From positions 88,589,810 through 88,653,809 of the forward strand of contig NC_079489.1 of NCBI RefSeq assembly GCF_020520425.1: a DNA stretch of 64,000 nucleotides, given 5' to 3'. Positions 36,090 to 47,277 of the stretch are shown here, piece by piece. Below the pieces are notes generated by a model. That model searched no databases. It was given only the letters and a program-made list of their open reading frames with translations, and was not told the origin of the DNA. The stretch is from Spinacia oleracea. Taxonomy: Eukaryota; Streptophyta; Magnoliopsida; Caryophyllales; Amaranthaceae. Within the stretch, counting starts at the first letter, position 1, and each line of letters starts with the position of its first letter. A program made the position numbers and the translations under genes.

Positions 36090-37511
36090 TGTGAGGGGGT
36101 CGAAAAAGCACGAGGCTAATGCGTGACCTTGTCCCTCGTGGGTGTGACGTTTCTTTTTGTCAAATCAAGTGTAATTGGATTTCCTGTGAGTTTACACCCA
36201 ATTGACTAGTAATATAGGAGTCGCCATTCAGTTTTTAACGACAATGAGAAAAACTGACAAAACCCGGTTATCGTGACATAAAGGGAGTGCAATTATGTTT
36301 GACCACGACGGCCGTAGGTTCCCTTGTCAGCCCTGGTGTGGGGATCTCTCAACATACACCCGCAAGGTAGAGATTGAGGGTTCGGGGGACTGTTACTACC
36401 GAGAGGAGTACTCGCTCTTCGATAACGCAGAGGCAGGATATCCTTACTAGCTCAGCATAAATAATTGAAGGGACATGCGTTAACTATTAAACTAATCTGA
36501 GTTGATTTTAACAATATGCAACATATAATACTAGATCGATCGCGATTATCTGATTTAGATTGTTTTTAGGGACCTAGCATGATAATCCAATTTCCCAACA
36601 TATTATCTTTATTAGGCGTGATAGAACAATCAGATTTAATTAGTTTAATAGTTCATAAAAAGGGCGAGGAAAGCAATTAAACCATGGAAAAGGGACACAT
36701 TACGACGTACCCTTGAGAGGTGCGTCACGGTTCTTAGAAAACTAACCACTTTGACTTTTCTATTTCTCCTTTTATTTAACGAATCTCAAACTACGGGACA
36801 GGATACGTTCTGTTCGATTTTTGGATCGATTGCGACAGAACGCATGATCAATTTCGCAGCGTGAGGCTTAGGCTTAGGGGTTAGATTCAATACTCAGAAT
36901 ATGAATTGTGTGTTGTTTTTTCACGTCGAACTTAGGGCCCTATTTATAGGAAAGAGTTCGTGGAAAGATAGAATTGTAGAACTCTAATCCACGAGGAAGT
37001 AGGAAAGAACACGTCCCAGGTAATTTCAGCGCCCAGGGCTGGGCGTTGAAATTGATGTTTGGGCCGTTTCTTTGTCAGATTCAGACTCTTAGAATCCGGA
37101 GTGTATGAGACTTTAATCGAGTATTTTAGTGCGTATTAATTTTATGACGAGATGCGTCTGGGCCCATTACGAACTCTAATCTCGTTAGGATTTTAATTAA
37201 TACGTAACTCTTAGTTTCGAATCGTATTAGGAATAGGATTCTCTCGCAATTTCAATCTCATTTAGGATTTGTGTTGGAGTGCAACACCTAATTCTGACAG
37301 GTTTCTATCTTTTATGACTTGCCACTTTTAACAACTACCCATTACGGCAGTTACTATTTTTAGTAGGTTTCCATAAATAGCAGGTTTCGGGTGAAATGAT
37401 AAGGGGAATTGAGATTCGTTATTTTATTGGAGATGCGTTGTCAAGTGGAGATTTACGTTCTCATCATCGAACCTTCCCTTTCGGGAATGGGGACAACAGT
37501 AGGTGTCTACA
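36090..37511 (-). repeat. LTR of the Tat-like element, 5' LTR (right copy)
   Basis: Read on minus: TGTAGACACC...CCCCTCACA, 1,422 bases. Closely matches the left copy, with small indels and scattered substitutions. It contains a TATTTATAGG-like box on the + strand at ~36,950. Flanked on the right by CCTTG, the target duplication. Confidence 0.93.
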
Positions 37512-37516
37512 CCTTG

Positions 37517-38095
37517 GTTTATTACTCTGTATGTTTATATACCCTTTTTGAAATCAATAAGAAATAGGCTTTAATACTTGAAATTAAGAAACACCCAACA
37601 ATCAAACAAGTCTAACCGAATCCATTGATCAAAACAATCACAAGACAATCGTATAAGTTATACCAAAATCAGCGTGATTTACCTATTAATCAGGACTATT
37701 CAGATGATTTCTTAAGAAATACCCAATTTAGTTTCTAAAAAGGCACTAAATATATAATCAAATTACCAAACAAATTGGGGGAAAATTAAAAGCTTACCTC
37801 TTTAGTCGAAGAAACATCAACAACAAATGATTTTTTATGTAAAGCTGTAGGAGCTCTAGATCGACGCCTTCAAGGGAAAGAGAAGAAGTTGAATTTCAAA
37901 TTGATTTTGTTTTGAGTTGAACGATTTCTTGAGCCTCGATTTTTTTTTCTGGAACATTTTGAGAGGAAACCGGAGTAGAAATTCCAATAGTTAGGGTTTA
38001 AGAAAAAGAATGAAAAGGAGAAAAGAGCGGCTTTCAAAATTAATTGTGAAAATTTTGATGTCAAAATATCCCGCCCACACCCAAAAGTACTAGCG
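37517..38095. other. CACTA-III interior, right side
   Basis: A minus-strand stretch around 37,798-37,870 looks like a short coding exon with a GT donor (frame reading RSRAPTALHKKSFVVDVSSTKE), preceded by a stop. It may be a remnant first exon of a CACTA or captured gene. Nothing else recognised. Confidence 0.4.
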
Positions 38096-38323
38096 CATTG
38101 TCGTATTTTCGATAGTCGTTACACTAGGTAAAAGTCGTTACAGTAGATCACTACTATTTTAACGGCTTTGGATCAAATGTAACACTTTTTATGATGCTGT
38201 TACAATAGCCTATATTTTAGATTAAAAACTATATACCCGTTACAATATATCCCTTTAGGTAACGAATAAATAGGGCGTTACAATTTTATCGTTACAATAA
38301 GCCTAGCTTTAAATGTAGTAGTG
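38096..38323. repeat. CACTA-III right terminal repeat and subterminal motifs
   Basis: Eight or more GTTACA / TGTAAC copies (CGTTACAATA, GTTACAATAGCC, AAATGTAACAC), ending AAATGTAGTAGTG, the inverse of the left end. Confidence 0.78.
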
Positions 38324-38569
38324 GCATGTTCTTCCCAAAAGAAAACACTCTTGAGCATTGTCTAAGCTACGAATCTCAAGACGGATCTGAACGTGTCAGT
38401 GAACCAAATAGGGGAACGACGATTGGAGTTCTTTGTTCATGTTCGTGAATCATAAACTTGGGAAAATACGCTTCGAATGTAAGTTTGCCTAATCTGTGCT
38501 TTATACATGTTTCCTGGCTTTGGGGATTGTTCCGCACAGGTTATATGTATTTAACTGTATTCCCTTACA

Positions 38570-39120
38570 CATGTACCAGTCAGACCTAGGTGAGGCACAT
38601 TGGAATGCTGCCAAGAATATCCTAAAGTACTTGAAAAGGACAAAGGATCAATTTCTGGTCTATGGTGGTACAAATGAGTTGATTGTAAAAGGCTATATGG
38701 ACGCAAGCTTTCAAACCGACAGAGATGATTTCAGATCACAATCAGGTTTTGTGTTCTGCCTTAATAGCAGAGAACTAAGCTGGAAAAGTGCAAAGAAAAG
38801 CACTATTGCAGATTCTACAACTGAAGCCGGGTACATTGCTGCCTCAGAAGTAGCAAAGAAAGCTGTTTGGATTCGAAAGTTCATCGAGGAACTTGGTGTT
38901 GTCACCTCCATTAAAGGACCAATGGCTTTGTATTGCGACAATAGTGGAGCCATTTCTTGGGCAAAGGAGCCTAGGAGCCACCAGAAGTCCAAGCACGTAC
39001 TGCGGCAATTTCACATACTTTGAGAAATCGTTGAACGAAATGAAACAGAGATTTGCAAGGTTGGAACCGACGACAACGTCGCGCATCCATTGACTAAACC
39101 GTTGCCACAAGTGAAACACA
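38570..39120 (+). pseudogene. Copia B RNase H remnant
   Basis: The only coding remnant of Copia B: YQSDLGEAHWNAAKNILKYL at the start, SGFVFCLN, STIADSTTEAGYIAA and LYCDNSGAISWAKEPRSHQKSKHV. The frame is open from the junction to ~39,020, where a stop replaces an Arg-Glu-Ile segment. Equivalent to the 3,560-4,060 part of Copia A. Confidence 0.9.
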
Positions 39121-40000
39121 ACGTACATGTAGCAACCATGGGAATAAAGTATGTTGGAAATGGCTTTGATTTTTTATGTTTTGTTTTAGAACATATGTTA
39201 GATCTATGTTTAAAACAATTGGTTTAACCATTTCATATTTATGAAAATCTTTATTTTATATTCATTTAATTTTGATTTAGTATTAAATGAAAAGTCCAAG
39301 TGATTAAAAACATTCAAATGGTATGTTAAGATGGATTATTTGACAAAGAAATACCCATAAGTGAACTTGAATATTGAAGTCACAAAGGATCCCTAATCCA
39401 ATTCACTAAAAGGTTGGACGACCAATGACTAATGAAGCTTAGATTGCAAGTAGATATATAGTCCAGTTTCTTGAACTAGATGGACATGTTATGTTAGAAA
39501 TATTTTTCATAGATACTTATTGGATCTTGTATCGAATGACCATGAGAACACTTTAAGAGATTAAATTCATGTCATAAGTAGTGCTCATTAATGATGATTA
39601 GAACCATTCCTCAAAACATGAGTAATTATGATTGCTCGTTTGAAGATTAGTTCGCTTTGATGCTCTCTAAATGTCGCACTGTAAAAGGAGAATATAAAAG
39701 CAGTTATTTGGCGTACTATGGATCAAAGTGAGTGTTCATAGATTACAAGACTAGATTGTCCTCCTATCTTTGATAGGATATGGTGTTTTTGTGTAACAAG
39801 GCCTCTCGGAGGGTTAGATACTGTGAAAATGCATGGCCGTGCTCATAATGGTTAAGGCTTAACCTTCTGTAAAATTTTAATAGTTGAACTCAGTAATTTG
39901 AGAAATAATTCTGGAACTAATAAGGATTGCTTGAATCTTATCTTATGTTCAGCAAGTAACACTAAGCGACAAAGGAATGTGAATCCACACTTGTCTGAAT

Positions 40001-40014
40001 GACAAGTGGGAGAC
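40001..40014 (+). promoter_or_regulatory. Polypurine tract of Copia B
   Basis: GACAAGTGGGAGAC directly before the LTR; the same tract, inverted, borders the Copia C 3' LTR at 49,772. Confidence 0.75.
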
Positions 40015-41000
40015 TGAAGGGATATGTCCTTCACCCAATGTTCATTAGCGTAATACCAAAGGTTCAAATTAATTACAAACAATTAAATCAGTGAGATCAA
40101 GTGATCGGAACAGCTGGCTGGAGCAATGCTTCCAATCAGTGAGTTCTAATCTATATTAGGTTCACAACATAATTTTGACTAAACCTATAAAGTCACACCA
40201 TTGGCATGTAACAAATCATCGGATTAAATAGCTTTTCGAGAATATAGTTCGGAAAAACATAAATATACGATATGACGTTGGATCGGAATCATATATATCG
40301 TATTGCGTATGTTCGTAAGCTAGGAGAAACGAATAATCTTATATGCACGACATTGGATCGTCAAAGCACTATACGATAAATAATCGCTGGAAGGCATTAG
40401 ACGCAAGTACGAGAAGGCAACATTGCCGGCCGAACGAGCCAACCGCGCAATGCCCGTCAAGGCGCAGCAGCGTGCCATCGCCAAGCAAGAGTCATGCACT
40501 CTATTGGGCGCACGCGGGGATAAGCACCAACAACAATGCACACGACAAGACCCACGGCCCAGCTCGTGTGGCTGTGTGCTCGTGGGCTTGTGGGAGTAAT
40601 GCTGGCTGGTTCTTGCCTTTGTGGCTTGGCCGGTTGGTGTTATAACCTTAGGGTTATAACACAAATCCACCCTTATGTTTTCCACACACTTTGCCTAATA
40701 AGTTTTAACCTAAACAAGAGAGAAAACCTAAAGTCTCTTTGTGCCTCTATTACAAATTGTTCTTCCCGAAAAGTATATATCTGGAGTGACTTCTAAGCCA
40801 TTAATCTCAAGATGGATCTAAATGTGGCGGTGAACCAAGTAGAGGAACGACATCTGGAGTTCTTGTTCGTGTTCGTGATACGTTGAATTTAGGGAAAACA
40901 CGCTACAAACGTAAGTTTGCTTGATCAGTACTTTATACATGATTCCTGGCTTTGGGGTTGTTCCGCTATGATGTTATGTATTTAACTGTAAACCCCTACA
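40015..41000 (+). repeat. Copia B 3' LTR
   Basis: TGAAGGGATATGTCCTTCA...AACCCCTACA, 986 bases, homologous to 4,951-5,958. Its inner boundary is clear; the flanking duplication cannot be checked because the left end of Copia B is lost. Confidence 0.85.
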
Positions 41001-42297
41001 CACAAGACAAGCGTTAGAAAAAGGATAGAGTCTACCTCCGTACGGCTTGACGACTCTGATCTCTGTATTTGTATTTCCTTCCCGCTCTTGGCTTAGAACG
41101 GAGCCTGGCATTGAAAATTTTGAATCTTGAATTTCGAACTTTGAATTTTGAATTTTGAATCTTGAATTTTGAATTTTGAACATGAATAACCGGAGTTATC
41201 CGCTGGGGTTTAGTACTTGCTTCGAATGTCGTCTGAGGCTTGAGCTGTTGGGGAATATATTCACAGGGGAAAGGAGCTTTTTATTGGCTCCTAGGTTTTG
41301 AAAAGTATTTGTTGACTTTCCCGGAGTTTGGGTCCGCTAGGAGTAGAACGCTTAAATCCCCATATTTTTCGGACTTCGTATGCTTGAGATATTTATTTGT
41401 TGATGCCGGTGGAACAGATGTATACCAATATTTATCGGAAAGTAGTATGATTTGATGTTTGATGTCTGGTGCAGAAAATCGTAACAGCAAAGTACGCACA
41501 ATCAGTACGGGTGACCGCGCCTAGATTCTCTGCGCATGGATCAGGGCCTGCGCCTGGCGCAAGGCCAGCGCCCAGCGTAGGGCTTGAGTATATAAGGCCC
41601 CCGCCGTGATCTTGCATGAGTAAATTCATTTGCTTCTTCTTTCTATCTCAAAGTTCGATTGCTCTCTTGCTTTGGTTTTGTTGCTCTTGTCTTTCCTCTA
41701 CCTTTGTCCATGTAAGTATTTCAAGTTTTGCTTATGAAATTACCTTAGGATTGCATGTAGGGTAGGTTTTTGTACTTGAAATGTTCTCGTACTTGTTGAT
41801 GTTGTACTTGTATAGTAGTAGGCTTCTTGTATCTTGTATGAAGAAAATCTTTTGGTAGCCACCTCGAACTTGAACTGTTGTAACTTTGTAGGATTTGAAA
41901 TCGAACTCTTGCATTTTGAATTTTGTACTTAACACTTGTAGATGGTGATTTAACTAGGGACCTTTGTGGATCTTATGAAAGAATAAACTTGGATAGCCTA
42001 GATGTTGATGTAGAACTCGAATATCTGTTGTGGCATGGATAGCCTAGGCGTTGGTGTAGAACTTGAATACCTGCTTCTGCATGGATAACCTAGGCGTTAA
42101 TGTAGAACTTAAATAAATTCTTCGGCATGGATAGCCTGGGCGTTGGTGTAGAACTTGTACACGCCCTTGAATTAGAGGTCCCTGGCTAGACTTGGATGGC
42201 CACTAGGGATATTTTTCAGACTCTTGATTTTTGGTACGGGCTAGTATAAGATAGCCCCCAGACTTGGATGCTGATTTTTGTATTTTGATTGCTTTAG
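41001..42297 (+). other. Promoter and leader region of the first antisense gene; low-complexity repeats
   Basis: Includes a (GAATTTT/GAATCTT)n block (41,108-41,182), a GCGCCCAGCGTAGGGC unit (41,569-41,585), a TATA box and a leader with three GCATGGATA(G/A)CCT(A/G)GGCGTT-type repeats (42,034-42,150). No coding domain. Confidence 0.6.
41589..41597 (+). promoter_or_regulatory. Candidate TATA box of the first antisense gene
   Basis: TATATAAGG about 700 bases before the first ATG exon, followed by a pyrimidine-rich leader. The gene at 45,513 has a comparable TATAAATAG. Confidence 0.45.
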
Positions 42298-44728
42298 TAT
42301 GCCTCATCACACTCGAAGGAAGCTTGTTGAATGCTTGAGTAGCCGAGCGGCCATGGAAGATGCTTCGGGCAATGGAGTTGCTGAGGTAGAGCCACTACCT
42401 GCTGGCATGAATCCGGGGGGAAGACCTGTTTTTGAGGGTCACGGCTGGCAGCCTACATACCTTGTATTCCACCCGGGACATCACTTGTCTCGGCGGCCAT
42501 GCGCTGGCTTGGTATGCCTTGTATTCTGCTTTTGAACTTGCTACTTGAATTTTTATAGGTTTGTATTGATCCGCCCTTTTTGTAGACTGAAAAGGAAGGG
42601 GTTTGAGTGTTCGGGTCTTTGGAGGAGCTCTGGACTGTCTCTCCGACCATTCTTGGCGTCGAGGAGTCCCGAGTAATTTGGGATCAGACTGGTTTTTCTC
42701 CTTTACGGGAGGCGACGAGAGGCTTTAGAGGGTTAGTGGGCGTTAAAGCCCGGACACAAGCCCCGCTGGAGTTGTGGTGGGATACCACTAATACATTCCA
42801 TATGAGCTGAGGGAGATTACCATCACTCCCTTTGAGTTTTCCATGATTACTGGCCTCCCGTTTTCCGAGAGGGAGGTTGTTTTCGACACTGCCTTATAAT
42901 GGCATTCTGATGGCATCATGTTGTTGATTTGATCACGGATAGTGATTCCTCTTCTTCAGTGGAGGTGATTATGGCGGGGCTTCGCCTAGGTCATATGACA
43001 GCAGAGCGGAGGATTCGGCTCTTCCTTTTGGCCCTTGTAAGTCGAGTAGTTTCCCCTGGTAGGAATAGTCGTGTGATGTTGGGCTTTCTAGGGTCTTTGA
43101 GAGACTTGCGGGCTGTTTCAGGCCTCATCTGGGGTAGCTTAGCATATGGCCACCTCTTGTACGAGATGAAGAACGCTTCGCGGACTGCCCAGGAGAGTTC
43201 GGTGAGCCTAGCCGCCTTGTGGAGAGTGCAGGAGGTATTTGGGACCCCTTGTGTTTTGTATTTTGTACTTGTATGTTGTATTTTATATGCATAAGACTGA
43301 TTGAGTACTTTTTGCTTTTGAAGAACTGGGCGTTCGAGCATTTTTGCGGCTTGGCGCCTGATCGCCCTAGGGTTGCGGCTTACCTGTTTGCTGCCTCTTG
43401 GGAAGGAGCAGAGCGCAAGAAAGTGACTTTGGCGACCTTTCGCAGAGCTTTGTGGGTTATGTCTCCCAGGGAGGTGCGTTTGCATTTTGTAGGATCTTAT
43501 CCCAATTGTATTTTGTATATTGACTGAGCTTCCTGTCCTGCAGGTGTCTAGGCGTCCTTTTTCTGATGTACCCACACCTGCTTCGTCTATGCGGGCTTTC
43601 TTCTTGTTTTGGCGACGGGTGCTGTTCCTGGGACTTATCGCCCCATGTGGTATCTGGGTGAGCGAGTGACTCCTCAGCATAGTACTGGAGGTAGGCTTGT
43701 CCCTTTGGATTCTCCGGAGTCCATGTTGTTGAAGGCTGCCGATGTCGCCCGAGTCTATGTGGAGGGCATGGAGGCAGGTGGTGATTCCATTTGTATCCCA
43801 TGGGAGATTCTTGTAGACAAAAGGGCCAGCTATGGAGACTTCCTGTCGAGGCTTACTCCACCAGTCCGCTTTGTGCGACCGGTGAGCTTTTGATTTGGAT
43901 TTGAATCTTGTATTCTTGTATTTTTGTACTCTTCTAATTTTTAATCTTGTATAATTTGAACATTGTATATGTGCTTGTAAGTCGAAGAGGTCGACCCGGA
44001 GAATGTCCCCTATGCTGACAGGGTCCTTCGTTATGTGGACTCAAATGAGGAACAGGTGGAGTTTATTGTCCCGATGACCTCTCCTCCAGATCGGATGGCG
44101 ACCAATGCTCTTCCGGAGCATTATACAACTGTAAGTGCCTTTCTATTTTCTTGAAATTGGTTGTAATCTTGTATGTAGAAATTGATTTTGAATTTTGTAT
44201 GGATGCAGGTGCCTCGAGCGAGGGTGCACAGTTGGATGCTTGCTATTGATACCTTGAAGAAGCATTGTATCAATCTGACCAGGAAGCTCGCAGGCAGAGA
44301 ACGAGTTGTGAATTTACTAGCTCTAAGATATTTGTATCGTGAAACTTATATATGGATATCTGATGCTTGAATTTTAGCGCCGTCGGGCCAATGTCTCGAT
44401 GGAGAAGACCGGGCAGAGCTTAGGTGGGGGCACGAATTCTGGTGCTGAGACTCGTCAGAGGCACTCAGATGTTGGCCGGGGGGATATTCCCTCTTCTTCT
44501 GCTCAGCATGGCAGGTATTCATATTCTTTTGGAGATACAGGTGGTCAGATGCCTTTCATGGCTCCTCTTGGCGTCCACTTAGGAGCGAGCAGTCTTCAGA
44601 CCTGGGACTTGGCTATGGTGTGACGTCTTGGGCTCAGTGGTACGAGCTTGAGAGGATGTGCCATTTTCAGGATATGGAGATGCAAAGTCGACTTGCTACG
44701 GCTCAGCCGTCTTATCCTGCATGGTAAC
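42298..44728 (+). pseudogene. Plant-mobile-domain-like gene, decayed, multi-exon
   Basis: Exon 1 (42,298-42,511) starts MPHHTRRKLVECLSS and ends at a GT donor. Exon 2 (~42,585-43,047) holds a segment with WDTTNTFH then, in another frame, PYELREITITPFEFSMITGLPFSEREVVFD. That is the signature start of the plant mobile domain (a transposon-derived domain shared with MAIN/PP7-long proteins). Further exons hold GLIWGSLAYGHLLYEM and WAFEHFCGL (43,120-43,360), then 43,550-43,880, ~43,980-44,130, 44,209-44,310 and 44,376-44,728. An in-frame stop (~42,605), a frameshift (~42,805) and a stop after DTAL (~42,897) break it. The introns are rich in TTGTATTTTGAATTTTG words. It lies antisense to the gypsy pol, as aORFs of Tat elements do. 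Confidence 0.65.
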
Positions 44729-45345
44729 GAGTTCTAGCTTTGTCTCGGATGGGCCGTTGTATGTGGATTTTTGTAGTTGTATTTGTATTTGGAATTGTAA
44801 TGTTTTGTATTTGAATCTTGAATTTTGTATTTTAAAATGGTACGGTTTGGATTTGAGGTTATGATTTTGAGTTTTATATGGTTTTGAATTGAATTTTGTA
44901 TGCGTTGTGTGTGCATTTCAAATTTGTGGCTATATGTATACATGCAAAATGAAAAAAATTGCCCATTTTTTCGGTGTATATACCCACTATAAGCCTCCAC
45001 TTTGACTGAGGTTTTTTGGTTAGAAAAAGCGCAAGTGAATGTATATTCGACTTTTGCTTATACATATGCTGACTCGACTTAAGACACCGATCTAGGACTA
45101 GAATGCTTGAAATTTGAACAAATTGACCCGAAATTGACCTGGGTGCTGATTCGAACTGCTTGAAATTGCGCACTTGTGGCTTTTGGAATATTCGACCCAA
45201 ATTATTGGAACCCATTTAATTGTACAATGCCATGAAGAGGGGCGTACTCGATGCCATAAAGTGGGACATTGAGCTAGTCCTTCTGGCAGGCCTTGCGCTC
45301 AGCGCTGCTGGTACTTCCAAGTACCACAATAAGTGATGGTTTTTG

Positions 45346-45354
45346 TATAAATAG
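45346..45354 (+). promoter_or_regulatory. Candidate TATA box of the second antisense gene
   Basis: TATAAATAG followed ~30 bases later by a pyrimidine-rich leader (CTCTCTGCTCTGCTTCACCC), 160 bases before the ATG. A good plant core-promoter layout. Confidence 0.6.
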
Positions 45355-45512
45355 AGAGCTCTTCGGTCCATTTTCTTTGCATCAATCCCTCTCTGCTCTG
45401 CTTCACCCTCTACTTCTTCTCAAAAAGAAAGCAAATAACTGTGTCTTTTGAAAACGCCTTGAACTCGTGGCTAGGTTCGCTAGGCAAACTGGAGAAAAGA
45501 GAGATAGATGGC

Positions 45513-46773
45513 ATGCATCTTGGGGTGCTCGTCTCCTTCAGGTTCATGAAACTTCATATGCATTTTGTCCATGCTGCTTTGGAGGCTTGGGATCCGGTGC
45601 ACTATGTTTTCCGCTTTGGTAACAACGAGATATGTCCCCTCCCTGAAGAGTTTAGTGCTATATTGGGTTGGCCCCTTATGATAGAGCCTTCTCTGCCTAG
45701 TGTTGAAGAACACTTCTTTTCGAATTTTGAGAGGTACTTGGGTCTTAAGCCCCCACTTTTGAGTGCTGTAGTATATGGTCGAGGGGTGGATTTGTCCCTC
45801 TTCATCACCTATTTTGCTGGAGTGGACATCCCCAAGGTCTACCGCTTGAGGGCTTTCAGTTTTGGATTTGGCAATGGTGATGCCTCCATAATAGAGATTA
45901 TGGAGAAGTTTGGTTGTGGTAGAGACCCAATTTCGCTTATGATTGGCAAGACAATGCTAGGCCTTGATATGTTGGAATCGGACCCCTCTTCTATGCCATC
46001 GGGAAGCCAAGTGTTACTCCAAGTAAGGATCTGTAGTTTCTTTTATATTGAAATTTGCATTTGTATTTAGAACATTGAATATTGAATTGCTTTCTTGTAT
46101 TTTCTTCAAGGTCTGGCTTATGGACAGACTCATGTTGGTGGCACCACCAGAGAACATGGCAAGCTATAATAGGAAGGGATTCACTGTGCGGCCCATGATG
46201 TATGGAAGACTTTCACTGGATGAGTGGCGTTGTGCACTTTCGGAGATTGGATCTTGTATCAGGTGGGTAATTCTGTGGTGGGGAATTGCTTTTATGAGAC
46301 ATGCACTTGGGTTTACTATTTTGAGGGTGCCTAGCCTTTCGACATTGGTCTTCTACTCTCATGATCGAGTGCTGAGACAATATGGCTTGAGGCAAGAGAT
46401 TCCGGATTGTGCCATGGAAAATTCAAAGCCTATTGTGCTGAATGTTGACCGTCTTACACGGTGGAGGAGGTATTTGGTTGCCAAACCATTCTTTAATATT
46501 CAGTTCCCACCTGAGCCTATTACTCTGCGTGCGGGGTACATTGTATGGATGAAAGGTCCAAGACAAAGGGAAATTTCTTTCTCCGAGCCTGTGGGAGCCA
46601 GAGATTCTAGAGCTAGGAGCCCTACATCAATTGATTATGAAGAAGGTGACGGAAGTATGGTCCGTCCGGTGCTTGACCGTTCGGGGTCCAGAGGAAGTTC
46701 GTCATCCTCCCGCCTTAGAAGACTAGCAAGTTCCTTCTCACGCCGCTTGGGCAAGGGGAAGATGGATGAATGA
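45513..46773 (+). CDS. DUF7745 / plant-mobile-domain-like protein, two exons, apparently intact
   Basis: Exon 1 is 45,513-46,022 and exon 2 is 46,111-46,773, with a GTAAGG donor, a TTCTTCAAG acceptor and phase 0 on both sides. Together they give about 390 residues without a stop. I start at 45,513 because the longer frame upstream (from 45,441) has only GTG. Features: HAALEAWDPVHYVFRFGNNEICPLPEEFSAILGWP (~15-50), close in layout to the DUF7745 family of plant retroelement proteins (aromatic core, then the P-EEF-A-LG-P motif); VWLMDRL at the start of exon 2; and a basic Ser/Arg-rich C-terminal tail (SRGSSSSSRLRRLASSFSRRLGKGK) that may bind nucleic acid or localise to the nucleus. It is antisense to the gypsy pol and has its own TATA box. 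Its function is unknown. Family assignment is from motif pattern only. Confidence 0.65.
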
Positions 46774-47277
46774 TTGCAAGAAGGGCCAGGGGATAGTACT
46801 CGAGGTGCTAGGATTAAAGAGCATAGTCGCAAAACCCCAGATCTTTGTAGGCTTGATGTGTATGAATTTGTATTTTCAGGAGATGTGTTTTAGGATGTCT
46901 TTAGAGAATGTGTTTTGTAAGTGTGTTTAATAGAAGTGAAAAAGCTTTGAATAGCTTTTCTTCACTTGATACCATCCTTGTAATCGAATTAGCTTGGATT
47001 GAGGCTTTAGAGCGAAAATAGAAGTCATTTGAAAGTTGTGCCAAATTCCGCTTGAACATGCTTTTTATTTGCACATTTGGAATGATAATGACAAGGATTG
47101 AATTTTGAAATTGCTTTTTATTTTTAGGATGCCCTTAATCGAGGAAACTTTGAATTTTTTTATTTATTAAGGTGGCTGGGCCTCGGAATGAGGTTGCCTA
47201 CGTGTCCCGTTAAGGAATCAGGTCGAACGTAGTTCTAACTTACAAAACTTTTTGAACATTGGACTTGAAATTTGAAT
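46774..47277. other. Spacer between the antisense gene and gypsy pol
   Basis: Holds the 3' end of the antisense gene's transcript. On the minus strand it holds the post-pol segment with GGACACGTAGGCAACCTC (47,180-47,205), a hallmark seen downstream of pol in Tat/Ogre elements. No gene. Confidence 0.6.

Larger units (their letters stand above)
10326..37511 (-). mobile_element. Tat-like non-autonomous LTR element (LARD-like)
   Basis: Two direct LTRs (10,326-11,799 and 36,090-37,511) are flanked by the perfect 5-bp duplication CCTTG (10,321-10,325 and 37,512-37,516). Orientation is minus. Next to the right LTR is an 18-base stretch whose complement starts TGGCGACTCCGCTGGGG, a tRNA-type primer site. 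Next to the left LTR is the complement of AAAGTGGGGGCTA, a polypurine tract. Without its nested MULE the internal region is about 7.6 kb and has no gag or pol. A GGATACGTAGGC-type segment near 32,660 (read on minus) resembles sequence downstream of pol in Tat/Ogre gypsy elements, so I infer a Tat-derived LARD. It would rely on proteins from an autonomous relative. Confidence 0.87.
38327..41000 (+). mobile_element. Copia B: internally deleted Copia, right part
   Basis: Resumes the Copia LTR cut at 6,229: TTCTTCCCAAAAGAAAAC...CCCTTACA (38,328-38,569). It then jumps directly into RNase H with no primer site, gag, PR, integrase or RT. A 3' untranslated stretch (39,130-40,000), a polypurine tract and a 3' LTR follow. 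The internal deletion runs from the LTR end to a YQSDLGEAHW-type segment. Confidence 0.82.

Noticed and set aside
43000..43800. Long minus-strand frames (42,991-43,680 and 43,457-43,801) as genes
   Set aside because: They are antisense to plant-mobile-domain exons on the + strand and show no family motif.
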